Assembly: GCF_038181555.1 (NCBI RefSeq)
Contig: NZ_JBBWUA010000001.1
Span: 248,001-312,000, forward strand
From: Desulfitobacterium sp038181555
GTDB lineage: Bacteria; Bacillota; Desulfitobacteriia; Desulfitobacteriales; Desulfitobacteriaceae
Reading direction: 5' to 3'
Length of the DNA: 64,000 bases
Shown here: piece after piece, positions 18,101 to 26,054 of the stretch
Numbering within the stretch: the stretch's first letter is position 1
Layout of the letters: the number at the start of each line of letters is the position of its first letter
Position numbers and translations under genes: made by a program
The notes under the pieces: generated by a model
Seen by the model: only the letters and a program-made list of their open reading frames with translations
The model's database searches: none
Told to the model about the DNA's origin: nothing

Positions 18101-18295
18101 ATGGGCGAGGGCTCAGAAACCATGGCCCCCATGGCCGTCGTGGTAGTCTTCGGTCTAACCTTATCCACGGTCTCGACACTCATTCTCGTCCCCGTAATCT
18201 ACACCATGAACGACGACTTCAAAAACTTCTTAAAGCGCAAAGGCAAGCGCAAAGCAAAAGTCGTGCCCGCTGTATCGGCGGAGGTTCAAGCGTAA
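15158..18295 (+). CDS. RND family efflux transporter permease (AcrB/HAE1-like)
   Basis: A 1045-residue proton-driven pump, full length for the AcrB family: an N-terminal helix (VRRPVTIIMTVLIVILLG), two large extracytoplasmic loops and two sets of membrane helices. The TM4 proton-relay region is GGLSLAMGRLVDDNIVALEN, with the paired Asp residues. It starts at TTG 15158 inside the adaptor stop (TTGA overlap), with GGGGG upstream. In a monoderm there is no outer membrane for a normal tripartite pump, though a TolC-like protein is encoded at 54.1 kb. Substrate unknown; solvents, drugs or lipids are possible. Confidence 0.92.
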   Translation: MKLAETSVRRPVTIIMTVLIVILLGTVSLSRLPIDLFPEFELPMAIVMTDYSGVGPQEIEKLITNPIEGVVSSVENIDSVTSTTTEGSSIIMVNFKTGTDMNFATLQMREKIDMIKAALPEGASSPMVLKIDISMMPIMQLTMASESADLAQLQALAEDDVKPRIERVKGVASVSISGGYQNEVKISTHQEKMQGYGLSISTLAGILGAENLNSPAGEVQKGNQDLTIRTTGEFQSLEEIENLLIPLNTGGQIRLKDIADVELGHTELAGITRTNGVQSVSISIQKQSGTNTVAVADDITQAINELKGEYPDLTLDVVYDESVYIQQTIDTVAREALLGGLLAIVILFIFFHNLRTTFITATAIPIAVMATFACLYFLDVTINMMTLGGLSLAMGRLVDDNIVALENIYRFRQAGHSKAEAAIKGVSEVGMAITASTLTTVAVFLPIVFVEGLTATLFRDLALTVGVSLGASLLVSLTLVPALSAQIMKVGELPEGRKGLKGLFDRFGKGFDNGFSRVEQSYRRFLHYALGHRKTIVIGSVLIFILSGATTFFVGAEFMPASDARQLTVNVKLPDGAQLKDTDAVIAEVEKQLEGISEVQTAFTQVGSGGLNTFGNASGNSGSVMIQLIPLAERNRSVTDVAEELRTLTKDIPGAEIEVTITDMMSMGTTSPISISIKGDELDQLEVIATDIQAMVASVEGTREVKTSMGEGIPEVQVAIDRERASKYGLTAYQIANGLKGTLSGTTATQYRYEGKEINVVISGDETFKQSIANLEQTPITTPLGISIPLSQIAEVSIERGPTAIERADQARVVRVTSDIVGSDLAGITSQIQTKLDGYQLPNGYVYEMGGENEEMMQSFGDLGMALVLAIVLVYMILAAQFESLIHPFTIIFSLPMGFSGGMLGLFITGSSISVPAFIGLILLTGIVVSNAIVLVDYINKRLEMGDAREEAIENAGPVRLRPIIMTSLTTALGLIPMALGMGEGSETMAPMAVVVVFGLTLSTVSTLILVPVIYTMNDDFKNFLKRKGKRKAKVVPAVSAEVQA

Positions 18296-18312
18296 ATCAT
18301 ATAACCGATACG

Positions 18313-18361
18313 AAAATGGCCTAGAACAACGGTCTCCAAACCGCTATTCTAGGCCATTTTT
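18313..18361. terminator. bidirectional terminator between convergent genes
   Basis: AAAATGGCCTAGAA pairs with TTCTAGGCCATTTT around a 20-nt loop, flanked by T-rich (plus) and, on the other strand, T-rich ends. It serves both the pump operon and the minus-strand GntR gene. Confidence 0.85.
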
Positions 18362-18366
18362 CCATT

Positions 18367-19092
18367 CTACTCTTCTTCCTCCTCATGCTTATACTTACTA
18401 AACTCCAGCTCGACCTTCCGCAGGTGCTCATAGGTCAAGCGGCGAGCTAGATCAGCATTCTGATCACGAATCGTCTCGTAGATGCTGCGGTGATCCTCAA
18501 AGAGACGGGCGGTGGTTCCCGCTGTAGCCGACATCCACAGAGCACGCGTCACCTGCAACGTTTGTCCCATAATTTCCTGAACAGTATTCATCATCCGATC
18601 GAGAAGGGGATTATCGGTGGCCTTGGCTAAAGTCAGATGGAACTTAAGATCAAGAGCTTCACTGTTTTTAGCCTCAGGTAGGTCTGCCTCCATTTGCTCA
18701 ATAAGATCCTTGAGAATGGCTAGGTCCTCTTCCTTGCGGCGCTGAGCAGCTAAGCCGGCAGCTTCCACCTCTAAAGCCTTACGAACCTCGAGAATGTTCT
18801 GCAGTTTATCTTTTTCCAAAAGGAGAATAAAAGTCAACGGTTCAATAATGGCGTTAGAAGCATTAGCCTTCACAAAAATGCCCCCGCCTTGGCGAATCTC
18901 TAGGATACCAGTTAAGCTAAGAGCTGCTAATGCTTCGCGTACTGAGGTGCGTGAAACTTGGAAACGCTCAGCAAGCTCGTTTTCAGTAAGAAGCCTATCT
19001 CCGGCACAAAGGTCCCCCTTCACAATGAGGCCCTTGATTTGCTCTAAAATGATTTCCGTGGTGCGTTTACTCTTAATGGGTCGAATATCCAT
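18367..19092 (-). CDS. FadR/LldR-type GntR regulator (FCD domain)
   Basis: A 241-residue regulator. The N-terminal winged helix-turn-helix is seen in LAERFQVSRTSVREALAAL and EIRQGGGIFV. The C-terminal FCD domain carries the metal-ligand residues in LDLKFHLTLAKA, EDHRSIYETI and YEHLRKVE. Members respond to hydroxy acids such as lactate or glycolate, or to acyl-CoA. It diverges from a GlcD/GlcF-like oxidase operon, and a matching operator (TGGTCAGACCA) lies before that operon, so it probably represses the operon. GAGGTAG precedes the ATG. Confidence 0.88.
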   Translation of the reverse strand: MDIRPIKSKRTTEIILEQIKGLIVKGDLCAGDRLLTENELAERFQVSRTSVREALAALSLTGILEIRQGGGIFVKANASNAIIEPLTFILLLEKDKLQNILEVRKALEVEAAGLAAQRRKEEDLAILKDLIEQMEADLPEAKNSEALDLKFHLTLAKATDNPLLDRMMNTVQEIMGQTLQVTRALWMSATAGTTARLFEDHRSIYETIRDQNADLARRLTYEHLRKVELEFSKYKHEEEEE

Positions 19093-19431
19093 CTTTACTA
19101 CCTCACAAATTCAAAAAAGTGCGTCGTATTTTCATGAGTGCATTATGTCATAGTGTACGTATTTGCGTATTTGCTTCATAATAATGTTTATGTCGAAGGT
19201 TATCTCTTTTTTGTATAATTCTTACTTATCTTAAAATTATACCACAAAAGGTAAAGAAGTAGCTAGTGAAAACATGAACATAGTGAAATCTGAAAGTTTT
19301 CTCTAGTCGAAAAGTTCTTTTTTTCCCAAAGTAGGAATCTATCTAAATAGCACGAATAAATTAAAGTAATTAGTTAACCTATCATAGGATGGTCAGACCA
19401 GTAAGTTCATTTTTAAGGAGGATTTAATGCT
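19093..19431 (+). promoter_or_regulatory. divergent control region with FCD-GntR operator
   Basis: No gene was seen. The perfect palindrome TGGTCAGACCA at 19390-19400 fits the TNGTNNNACNA consensus of FadR/LldR-type regulators. A -10-like TATCAT at 19380-19385 lies just upstream, so a bound repressor would cover the transcription start. The -35 is poor. AAGGAGG at 19415-19421 is the ribosome binding site for the next gene. The regulator's own minus-strand promoter was not clearly located. Confidence 0.65.
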
Positions 19432-20820
19432 ATGTTAAAAGCGGAAGCTTTGAACGAACTCATCCAAGTTTTGGGAAAAGAACATGTCATCACGGAACAT
19501 GAAGAACTTTTGACATATTCCTACGACGCTACTGCAGCAATGCCCCGTCAAACTCCGGATGTATTCATCACCCCCCAGACTACCGAGCAAGTCTCGGAAG
19601 TTATGAAGATCGCCACGAAATACGATCTGCCTGTTTATCCCCGTGGGTCAGCCACGAACCTCAGCGGTGGCACTATTCCCATCGAAAAGGGCATCGTCAT
19701 GTCCATGCTGCATATGAACAAAATCTTAGAAGTGGATGAGGAGAACCTCACTGCATCCGTACAACCAGGTGTCATTATCGCTGACCTAAACAATGCTGCC
19801 ATGGAACATGGACTTTTCTATCCTCCCGATCCCGGCACAGTAAACACCGCAACCATGGGTGGCTCTGTTTCGGAATCCTCCGGTGGCTTACGTGGACTGA
19901 AATATGGTGTGACTAAGCACTATGTCATGGGTATGAAGCTGGTCCGTGCCAACGGAGATATCATTAAATGGGGCGGCAAAACCGTGAAGAATGTGACCGG
20001 TTATGATCTGACCGCCTTATTCACAGGTGCTGAAGGCACCCTAGGTATTATTACAGAAATTCTTGTTAAGCTGAATCCGGTGCCTGAAGCGAAGAAAAGC
20101 CTCCTCGGTGTCTTCGATGATATCGATAAAGCCGGTAATGCTATTTCAGCGATTATTCGCAATAAGGTTATTCCGGCAACTCTGGAAATCATGGACAATA
20201 TCACCATTCGCACCGTAGAAAACTTCACCCATGCCGGGCTTCCCGTCGATGCTGAAGCGATTCTGCTCTGTGAAGTGGATGGTTATATAGAAGCCGTAGA
20301 GCGTGAGGCTGCCCTAGTAGAGAGGATTCTCAAAGAGCAAGGTGCTGTAGAGGTCAATATTGCCAAGACCGACGAAGAGCGGGATAAGATCTGGTTCGCT
20401 CGTCGCCAAGCCCTACCGGCACTCGCCCAACGCCGACCCACCACCGTATTAGAAGATGCTACCGTACCGCGCAGTAAGATTCCTGACATGATCAAGGCCA
20501 TTCGGAAAATCGCTGACAAATACAACCTCTTGATCGGAACCTTCGGCCACGCCGGGGACGGCAACCTGCATCCCACCATTTTAACCGATGAAAACGACAA
20601 GGAAGAAATGGAACGTGTGGAAAAGGCAGTCGAAGAAATTTTTGAAGTGGCTGTATCCTTCGGTGGTACCCTTTCCGGAGAGCACGGTATCGGCATGGCC
20701 AAAGCTAAGTTTTTACCCTTAGAGTTTGGGGAAGCCGGCGTAAAACTCCTTCGGGATATCAAAGAAGCCTGTGACCCGGACTATCGTATCAACCCCGGCA
20801 AAATGGTGAGGAGGGACTAA
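19432..20820 (+). CDS. GlcD-like FAD-binding hydroxyacid oxidase
   Basis: A 462-residue flavoprotein of the glycolate oxidase GlcD/D-lactate dehydrogenase family. The PCMH FAD-binding fold is shown by YPRGSATNLSGGT, PPDPGT and GLKYGVTKHYVMG (about 60-180). The C-terminal substrate domain carries TFGHAGDGNLHPTI and SGEHGIGMAK. It oxidises a 2-hydroxy acid to the oxo acid and passes electrons to the Fe-S partner encoded 1 bp downstream. There is no GlcE. Glycolate, D-lactate or a larger hydroxy acid are all possible. Confidence 0.9.
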   Translation: MLKAEALNELIQVLGKEHVITEHEELLTYSYDATAAMPRQTPDVFITPQTTEQVSEVMKIATKYDLPVYPRGSATNLSGGTIPIEKGIVMSMLHMNKILEVDEENLTASVQPGVIIADLNNAAMEHGLFYPPDPGTVNTATMGGSVSESSGGLRGLKYGVTKHYVMGMKLVRANGDIIKWGGKTVKNVTGYDLTALFTGAEGTLGIITEILVKLNPVPEAKKSLLGVFDDIDKAGNAISAIIRNKVIPATLEIMDNITIRTVENFTHAGLPVDAEAILLCEVDGYIEAVEREAALVERILKEQGAVEVNIAKTDEERDKIWFARRQALPALAQRRPTTVLEDATVPRSKIPDMIKAIRKIADKYNLLIGTFGHAGDGNLHPTILTDENDKEEMERVEKAVEEIFEVAVSFGGTLSGEHGIGMAKAKFLPLEFGEAGVKLLRDIKEACDPDYRINPGKMVRRD

Positions 20821-20821
20821 G

Positions 20822-22105
20822 GTGAGTATATTCAGTTCACTTGACTCCATCCAAGACGAATTAAGTAAATGTATGAAATGCGGAAACTGTCAAGAGGTTT
20901 GCCCCATCTATAAAGAAAACCGCCGCGAAGTCTCGGTGGCCCGGGGTAAGATCAGCTTGATTCAGATGGTCATGAGTGGTGAAGTTGATCTCACAGAAGG
21001 AATCGCTGATCGTTTATCCCTCTGTACCACCTGTATGGCGTGCAATAAGATTTGTCCTTGTGGAGTCCGATTTGATAAAATTATTTTGGCCGCTCGGGCT
21101 GAAGCCGTGCGTAAAAAAGGATTACATCCCATTAAGAAGATAGCTTTTAATACGATTAAAGCTTATCGACTCTTTGACTTTGGCATGAAAGTCGGCAGCA
21201 CCTTCCAAGGGCTAGTTATGAAACGTGTCCATGGCAGTGATAAAGGTGCCCGTTTGCGCATCAATATCGGTCTAGGTAAAGATAATATCTTACCGAATCT
21301 GGCTGCTCGCCCCTTAAAAGACGAATTGCCTGAAGTCACTAAAGTCGACAACCCCAAAATGAGAGTTGGTTATTATATTGGCTGCATGACCAACTATTTC
21401 TATACCGATATGGGTAATGCGGTTGTCTCTGTCTTAAAAGAAAACGACTGTGAAATCGTCGTCCCTAAGGATCAAGGCTGCTGCGGAACTCCCGCTGCCG
21501 TCAATGGCGATGTGGAGTCAGCTAGGGAATGCGGACGACGCAACCTCCGGGCCTTCGAGAAACTGAATCCTGACGTCATCGTCTCCAATTGTTCCTCCTG
21601 CGGTGAAGCTTGGAAGCACACCTTCCCACAGCTCTTCGACGATGAGCCGGAGATGAAAGCTTTAGCCGACAAATGGGCAGCTCGGACCTATGATATCGCT
21701 GAATTCCTCATTCATAAGGTTCCCTTCAAAAAAGAAGGTCTAGGACCTGTGAAGCGTAAAGTAACCTATCACGATCCTTGCCATTTAAACCGTGGCCAAG
21801 GAATCAACAAAGAACCCCGGGAAATCCTCAGATCCATCCCTGAACTCGAGTTTATTGAAATGAAGAAACCAGACCGTTGCTGTGGAATGGCCGGATCCTT
21901 CTACCTGGTCCATCCGGATCTGTCCGGTCAGATCGGCGAAAAGAAAACTGCGGATATTGCGCAAACTCATGCCGATACCGTCGTCACCGGTTGCCCCGCT
22001 TGCCGCTTGCAGTTGACCAGTGGGGTTATGAACGCAGGCATAACTGAAAATGTCATGCATACTGTACAAATCCTTGCTGAATCCTATGAAGCAGGAAAAA
22101 GGTAA
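20822..22105 (+). CDS. GlcF-like (Fe-S) subunit of hydroxyacid oxidase
   Basis: A 427-residue partner of the preceding flavoprotein. Two 4Fe-4S motifs lie near the N-terminus (CMKCGNCQEVCP and CTTCMACNKICPCG), followed by two CCG domains (GCCGTPAA, NCSSCGEAW; HDPCHLNRG, RCCGMAGSF, GCPACRLQL). It relays electrons from the flavin to the quinone pool or another carrier. It starts at GTG 20822, directly after the GlcD-like stop, with GAGGAGGGAC upstream. The second 4Fe-4S motif has an extra Cys (CPCG). Confidence 0.9.
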   Translation: MSIFSSLDSIQDELSKCMKCGNCQEVCPIYKENRREVSVARGKISLIQMVMSGEVDLTEGIADRLSLCTTCMACNKICPCGVRFDKIILAARAEAVRKKGLHPIKKIAFNTIKAYRLFDFGMKVGSTFQGLVMKRVHGSDKGARLRINIGLGKDNILPNLAARPLKDELPEVTKVDNPKMRVGYYIGCMTNYFYTDMGNAVVSVLKENDCEIVVPKDQGCCGTPAAVNGDVESARECGRRNLRAFEKLNPDVIVSNCSSCGEAWKHTFPQLFDDEPEMKALADKWAARTYDIAEFLIHKVPFKKEGLGPVKRKVTYHDPCHLNRGQGINKEPREILRSIPELEFIEMKKPDRCCGMAGSFYLVHPDLSGQIGEKKTADIAQTHADTVVTGCPACRLQLTSGVMNAGITENVMHTVQILAESYEAGKR

Positions 22106-22106
22106 A

Positions 22107-22143
22107 GTGTGAATTGGGGTCAGGCTCCTCTTTTCACCAATTG
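22107..22143 (+). repeat. palindromic repeat, GGGGxCAGGxxCC family
   Basis: TGTGAATTGGGGTCAGG followed by CTCCTCTTTTCA matches, in order, the copies at 42463-42506 and 42985-43013 (there on the minus strand). AATTGG/CCAATT closes a hairpin around it. Confidence 0.65.
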
Positions 22144-22188
22144 GACAGAAGGAAGCAAGGAAGTTGCCAGACAACCCTTAGCACAAGA

Positions 22189-22220
22189 AGAGCAGTGTGA
22201 ACGTGAGTTTGCACTGCTCT
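22189..22220 (+). terminator. terminator after the GlcF-like gene
   Basis: AGAGCAGTG and CACTGCTCT form a 9-bp stem around a 14-nt loop, followed by ACCTTTATAA. The T-tract is weak. Confidence 0.55.
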
Positions 22221-22376
22221 ACCTTTATAACTCTTTCCTAAATTCCACATATAACAAAATCAATCTTGCCATTTAAGAGGAAAACTCTTTTTTTTGTAGA
22301 AATAAAGTAAGCATGTTTTTAGGAGTTGGTTGCAATTTAATTTTACATACTGGCAATACTATAGAGGAGTGAAAAC

Positions 22377-23234
22377 ATGGATTTAACAGCGGCTATCGCT
22401 AATGAAATTGTTGACTTTATTTATGAGCAATGTGGGTATCATAGTATCGTCTGTGATAAATCGGCGCGGATCATTGGTGATTCGGCAAAGACACGAATTG
22501 GTGTACTGCACGGCGGGAGTCAAAAGATTCTCTCCAGCAACCAAGAAACTGCTGTCATTACTGCTGAAGATGCAGAGAGATCCGGAGGATCTTTGAAGGA
22601 AGGTTACAGCATTGCCATTAAGCTCAATGGAGAGAAGATAGGTAGTTTTGGAATTGCCGGCCCCTTAGCCATAATTACGCCCATTGCTAAGGTTGCCGCA
22701 GGAATGGTCATTAAGACGCTCAGAGAAGATGAAGTCAAAAAGACCCTGCGCGATCAAGTCCATAGCCTCACAGCTGCCCTGGGTCAAGCTGCGACAGCTA
22801 TTGAGGAAATGGTCGCCTCTTCACAGGAAGTGGCCTCCATCAGCCAAGCAGTCTCCTCGAAAGCTCAGCAGGGATATGAGCAGGTTAAAGCAACGGAAGA
22901 AATCCTAGACTTTATCCGTCGCGTATCTAAGCAGACGAACCTTCTCGGCTTGAATGCGGCCATCGAAGCTTCCCGAGCAGGAGAACACGGACGGGGCTTC
23001 CAGGTCGTAGCGGGAGAGGTCCGCAAGTTGGCCGAAGACAGCAACCGTTCAGCTAATGATATCCAGATGATGCTTCAAAACTTCCAAGATACCATCGAAT
23101 CAGTCACCGAGGGCGTGACCGAGAGCGGTAAAATTAACCTCGAGCAAGCTAAGCATACCCAAGACATTTCGGAAATGGTCGAAGGAGTTAAAAAGGTAGG
23201 TTATCAATTGACACAGCTTGCTGATGCACTATAA
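22377..23234 (+). CDS. soluble chemoreceptor with sugar-diacid-recognition-like domain
   Basis: A 285-residue cytoplasmic methyl-accepting-type protein with no membrane segment. Residues about 1-120 resemble the sugar-diacid recognition domain of CdaR regulators (IVDFIYEQCGYHSIVCDKS, ARIIGDSAKTRIGVLH, IAIKLNGEKIGSFGIAGP). Residues about 165-240 are the conserved signalling tip (TNLLGLNAAIEASRAGEHG, FQVVAGEVRKLAEDS). The hairpin is short, suggesting a small receptor that signals to CheA/CheW or another partner. GAGGAG precedes the ATG. Its position after the hydroxyacid oxidase operon suggests it senses a related acid (inference). Confidence 0.85.
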   Translation: MDLTAAIANEIVDFIYEQCGYHSIVCDKSARIIGDSAKTRIGVLHGGSQKILSSNQETAVITAEDAERSGGSLKEGYSIAIKLNGEKIGSFGIAGPLAIITPIAKVAAGMVIKTLREDEVKKTLRDQVHSLTAALGQAATAIEEMVASSQEVASISQAVSSKAQQGYEQVKATEEILDFIRRVSKQTNLLGLNAAIEASRAGEHGRGFQVVAGEVRKLAEDSNRSANDIQMMLQNFQDTIESVTEGVTESGKINLEQAKHTQDISEMVEGVKKVGYQLTQLADAL

Positions 23235-23269
23235 TTCCATTATGATTAATAATTTGTCGGTATTTTTTA

Positions 23270-23299
23270 TTTGACCTTTTTTGACCTTTGTACTAAAAT
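23270..23299 (+). promoter_or_regulatory. clpP promoter with CtsR box
   Basis: TTGACC (23271-23276), a 17-bp spacer and TAAAAT (23294-23299) form a sigma-A promoter. On the minus strand 23270-23286 reads GGTCAAA-AAA-GGTCAAA, a perfect match to the CtsR heptad consensus (RGTCAAANANRGTCAAA). It overlaps the -35 box, so CtsR would repress clpP until heat or protein stress. Confidence 0.85.
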
Positions 23300-23364
23300 A
23301 AGAATATCAGGACAGGATAGACTGAGACAAAAAATTAGGATAAAGAATACAAGGGGGATTCATA

Positions 23365-23973
23365 ATGAGCTATTTGGTGCCTATGGTTATTGAACAAACT
23401 AATCGTGGAGAGCGTTCCTACGATATTTATTCCCGGCTGCTTAAGGATCGGATCATCTTTTTGGGTGGACCGGTCAGCGATGATGTGGCCAATGTGATTG
23501 TAGCTCAACTGCTGTTCTTAGAAGCTGAAGATCCAGAAAAGGATATTTTCTTATACATCAATAGTCCTGGTGGCTCCATCTCTGCCGGCATGGCTATTTA
23601 TGATACTATGCAATATATTCGCCCGGATGTGCATACCATCTGCGTCGGTTTAGCAGCAAGCATGGGAGCCTTCCTTTTAACCGCCGGAGCAAAAGGGAAA
23701 CGGACAGCACTTCCCAATGCGGAAATTCTCATCCACCAACCCTTGATTGGCGGCGGCGGTATTTCCGGTCAAGCCACCGAAATCGAAATCCATGCTAAGC
23801 ATTTACTCCGTATCAAAGAACGGATGAATCGCATTTTGGCTGAACGTACCGGCCAAACCATGGAGCGCATCGAAGCCGATACAGACCGTGATCGCTACAT
23901 GACAGCCGAAGAAGCCAAGGCTTATGGTCTTATCGACGAAGTCTTGGAAAAACCGCTGCAAGCAAAAAAATAA
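23365..23973 (+). CDS. clpP: ATP-dependent Clp protease proteolytic subunit
   Basis: A 202-residue ClpP serine peptidase. The catalytic residues are visible: Ser in GLAASMGAFLLTAG (about 97), His in EILIHQPLIGGGG (about 122), and Asp in ADTDRDRYMTAEEA (about 171). The oligomer-forming and head-domain segments are normal. It forms the tetradecameric core of ClpAP/CP/XP. It lies downstream of a CtsR-box promoter, with AAGGGGGA before the ATG and a terminator after it, so it is monocistronic. No clpX follows, so this may be a stand-alone or second clpP. Confidence 0.97.
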   Translation: MSYLVPMVIEQTNRGERSYDIYSRLLKDRIIFLGGPVSDDVANVIVAQLLFLEAEDPEKDIFLYINSPGGSISAGMAIYDTMQYIRPDVHTICVGLAASMGAFLLTAGAKGKRTALPNAEILIHQPLIGGGGISGQATEIEIHAKHLLRIKERMNRILAERTGQTMERIEADTDRDRYMTAEEAKAYGLIDEVLEKPLQAKK

Positions 23974-23980
23974 AAAAATG

Positions 23981-24023
23981 GGGACTGGTTTTCAACGAGA
24001 AAGTCGTTAAAGAAACCGGTCCC
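23981..24023 (+). terminator. terminator after clpP
   Basis: GGGACTGGTTT pairs with AAACCGGTCCC (one G-U) around a loop that has its own AACGA/TCGTT mini-stem; TTCTGTT follows. Confidence 0.75.
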
Positions 24024-24069
24024 TTCTGTTAGAGAACTTCGATTTAGGAAGGATCAAAGGGGATAGAGT

Positions 24070-24939
24070 ATGCGAAAAATCAAAAAGGCCATCATCCCAG
24101 CAGCAGGCCTTGGCACACGTTTTTTGCCGGCAACGAAAGCCCAACCCAAAGAAATGCTGCCGATCGTGGATAAACCAACTATTCAATACATCGTTGAAGA
24201 AGCTGTTAATTCAGGAATCGAAGATATCATTATCGTCACCGGGCGCAATAAGCGGGCCATTGAAGATCATTTTGATCGTTCCATTGAGCTCGAAACCTTT
24301 TTGCAAAAGAGCGATAAAAATGAGCTTTTGGATATGGTCCAAGATATCGCGCGACTGGTGGATATCTACTATGTACGTCAAAAAGAAGCCCTGGGCCTTG
24401 GCCATGCAATCTACAGTGCTAGGAAATTCATCGGGGATGAACCCTTCGCAGTGCTTTTGGGTGATGATATCATCCATTCGGAAGTGCCCTGTCTGAAACA
24501 AATGATCCAAGTATACGAACGACATGGTGCCAGCATTGTGGGGGTGCAGCAAGTCCCCCTTGAAGACGCCTCGAAATACGGAATTGTTGACGGCGTGCTT
24601 TTTGATGAGAGTATTTATCGAGCTCAGGATTTAGTGGAAAAACCCCGCCCAGAAGATGCCCCGAGCTCCCGCTTAGCTATTATGGGCCGCTACATTCTTA
24701 ACCCTGAAATTTTTGACATCCTCGAAAACCTCCCTCCCGGCAAAGGGGGAGAGATTCAACTGACCGATGGACTAAAGGAGCTGGCCAAGTCCCAAGAAAT
24801 CCTTGCTTATCAATTTGATGGTCAGCGCTATGATGTGGGAGACAAGCTAGGCTTCGTCCAAGCCACCATCGAATATGCCCTCCGTCGGGAGGACCTCTCC
24901 GAGCCCCTCATGAACTACCTAAAACACCTCATCAAGTAA
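24070..24939 (+). CDS. galU: UTP-glucose-1-phosphate uridylyltransferase
   Basis: A 289-residue nucleotidyltransferase. The N-terminal signature AAGLGTRFLPATKAQPKEML and the following VDKPTIQYIVEEA identify GalU. VLLGDD holds the metal-binding Asp, and VEKPRPEDAPS the product-site Lys. It makes UDP-glucose for envelope polysaccharide, fitting the polysaccharide locus from 31 kb on. An AGGATCAAAGGGG leader precedes the ATG. A repeat-derived hairpin follows the stop. Confidence 0.96.
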   Translation: MRKIKKAIIPAAGLGTRFLPATKAQPKEMLPIVDKPTIQYIVEEAVNSGIEDIIIVTGRNKRAIEDHFDRSIELETFLQKSDKNELLDMVQDIARLVDIYYVRQKEALGLGHAIYSARKFIGDEPFAVLLGDDIIHSEVPCLKQMIQVYERHGASIVGVQQVPLEDASKYGIVDGVLFDESIYRAQDLVEKPRPEDAPSSRLAIMGRYILNPEIFDILENLPPGKGGEIQLTDGLKELAKSQEILAYQFDGQRYDVGDKLGFVQATIEYALRREDLSEPLMNYLKHLIK

Positions 24940-24960
24940 AGAAGTGAATCAAGTGTGTGA

Positions 24961-25056
24961 GTCAAGGGGACAGGTTCCTGTTTTCATCAGAAAACGGGTA
25001 TCTGTCTTTTTGCTTTTATCTCACTTATTTTGCCTCTTTGAATCTATCCCCTTGAC
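24961..25056 (+). repeat. palindromic repeat acting as galU terminator
   Basis: GTCAAGGGGA (24961-24970) and TCCCCTTGAC (25047-25056) are perfect outer arms. Within, 24970-25005 forms an imperfect hairpin (ACAGG...CCTGTTTTC, atca, GAAAACGGG...CTGT) followed by CTTTTTGCTTTT, so it can stop transcription from galU. The GGGGACAGG core is shared with copies near 34.6 and 41.7 kb. Confidence 0.65.
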
Positions 25057-25080
25057 CCAATTATTTCCCTAGTTTTTAAA

Positions 25081-25110
25081 AAGTGGGACCAGACCCAGCT
25101 TTTCATCTGG
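25081..25110 (-). repeat. palindromic repeat, GGG-CAGG-CCC family (degenerate)
   Basis: On the minus strand it reads GATGAAAAGCTGGGTCTGG then TCCCACTT, related to the AACTGGGxCAGGTCCCAGTTTTCA copies elsewhere. The remaining 24940-25283 interval holds no gene; TTCGCGAAAGCTTG at 25125-25138 resembles the arms of the element at 41.5 kb. Confidence 0.45.
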
Positions 25111-25283
25111 AATTTGCTGTTACTATTTCGCGAAAGCTTGTACCCTTGGGTAAACTACTGACAAATCGGACAGGCTGAGGGCGGAAAAAGGGTAGAGGCG
25201 TGCAGGAAAAGCGACAGGTTTTCCTCCTAAAAATTGGTAATATATTAGAGAGCTATTGATTACTTAATAAAGGAGGGAGATTC

Positions 25284-26009
25284 ATGGAGTTCGACAAAAA
25301 GAAGGTCCTATCTCTGGCGGGAACCCTCGTATTGGCCGGTGCGGTGGTTGTCGGCGGGATCTATGGACCGAGTGCCTGGAAGGTCTTTATGAATAAGGCA
25401 GCGCCTGAGAAAGACTCTGTCGTAATTCAGGCACCACCTGTTGAAGGCGCGAACCCTCAGGATCCCAGTACAGCTGAGAGTCCACCTGGGCAAACCTCTG
25501 GAGTAAGCCCTGCTGTAACTGTGACTGATCCACCGGGAATTAATGCTACTCCACAGGGAGATGTCTCAGGGCCAAAGAAATATAAAGAGCCCGACACCAA
25601 AGACATCAACTTAGCCCCATCTGTCGCCGGCTTTTTTGGCGAAAACGGTTTGAGTCAAGATGCTCAGAATCTTGTGTTTGGTGCGGCGTGGAATATCCAT
25701 CAATATGTGGATGGATATTTATACGGACCGAATTCCGGTCCGCAGATGAACGAAGAAGACATTAAACGCTACATTGTTTTCCACAAATCACTGTGGGATC
25801 AACGACTAAAGAACGAACCGAATCAAGCGGCACAATTTAAGGAATACGTAAGTGCCTTATTGAATCGTGGCGCTGATGCGTTTAATGCGAAAGACAAAGT
25901 TCGCATCGAGCAATTCCATCAAGAGCTTCATGATTTGGACGCTCATCTCTTGCGTGACGATCAGAGTGCGAAGATTTACGGGGCCACCCCATTTGCCACG
26001 AAACGGTAG
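25284..26009 (+). CDS. membrane-anchored extracytoplasmic protein, unknown function
   Basis: A 241-residue protein with a single N-terminal membrane segment (about residues 9-27) and a Pro/Ser/Thr-rich linker (about 45-100). A helical C-terminal domain rich in aromatic and charged residues follows (about 110-241), including WNIHQYVDGYLYGPNSGP and FHQELHDLDAHLL. No family was recognised. The domain probably faces the cell wall. A strong AAAGGAGGGAG lies before the ATG. The candidate structured RNA follows. Confidence 0.75.
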   Translation: MEFDKKKVLSLAGTLVLAGAVVVGGIYGPSAWKVFMNKAAPEKDSVVIQAPPVEGANPQDPSTAESPPGQTSGVSPAVTVTDPPGINATPQGDVSGPKKYKEPDTKDINLAPSVAGFFGENGLSQDAQNLVFGAAWNIHQYVDGYLYGPNSGPQMNEEDIKRYIVFHKSLWDQRLKNEPNQAAQFKEYVSALLNRGADAFNAKDKVRIEQFHQELHDLDAHLLRDDQSAKIYGATPFATKR

Positions 26010-26054
26010 AGGATTCAACTTTTTATAACAATTACAGGAACGATATACAATTTA

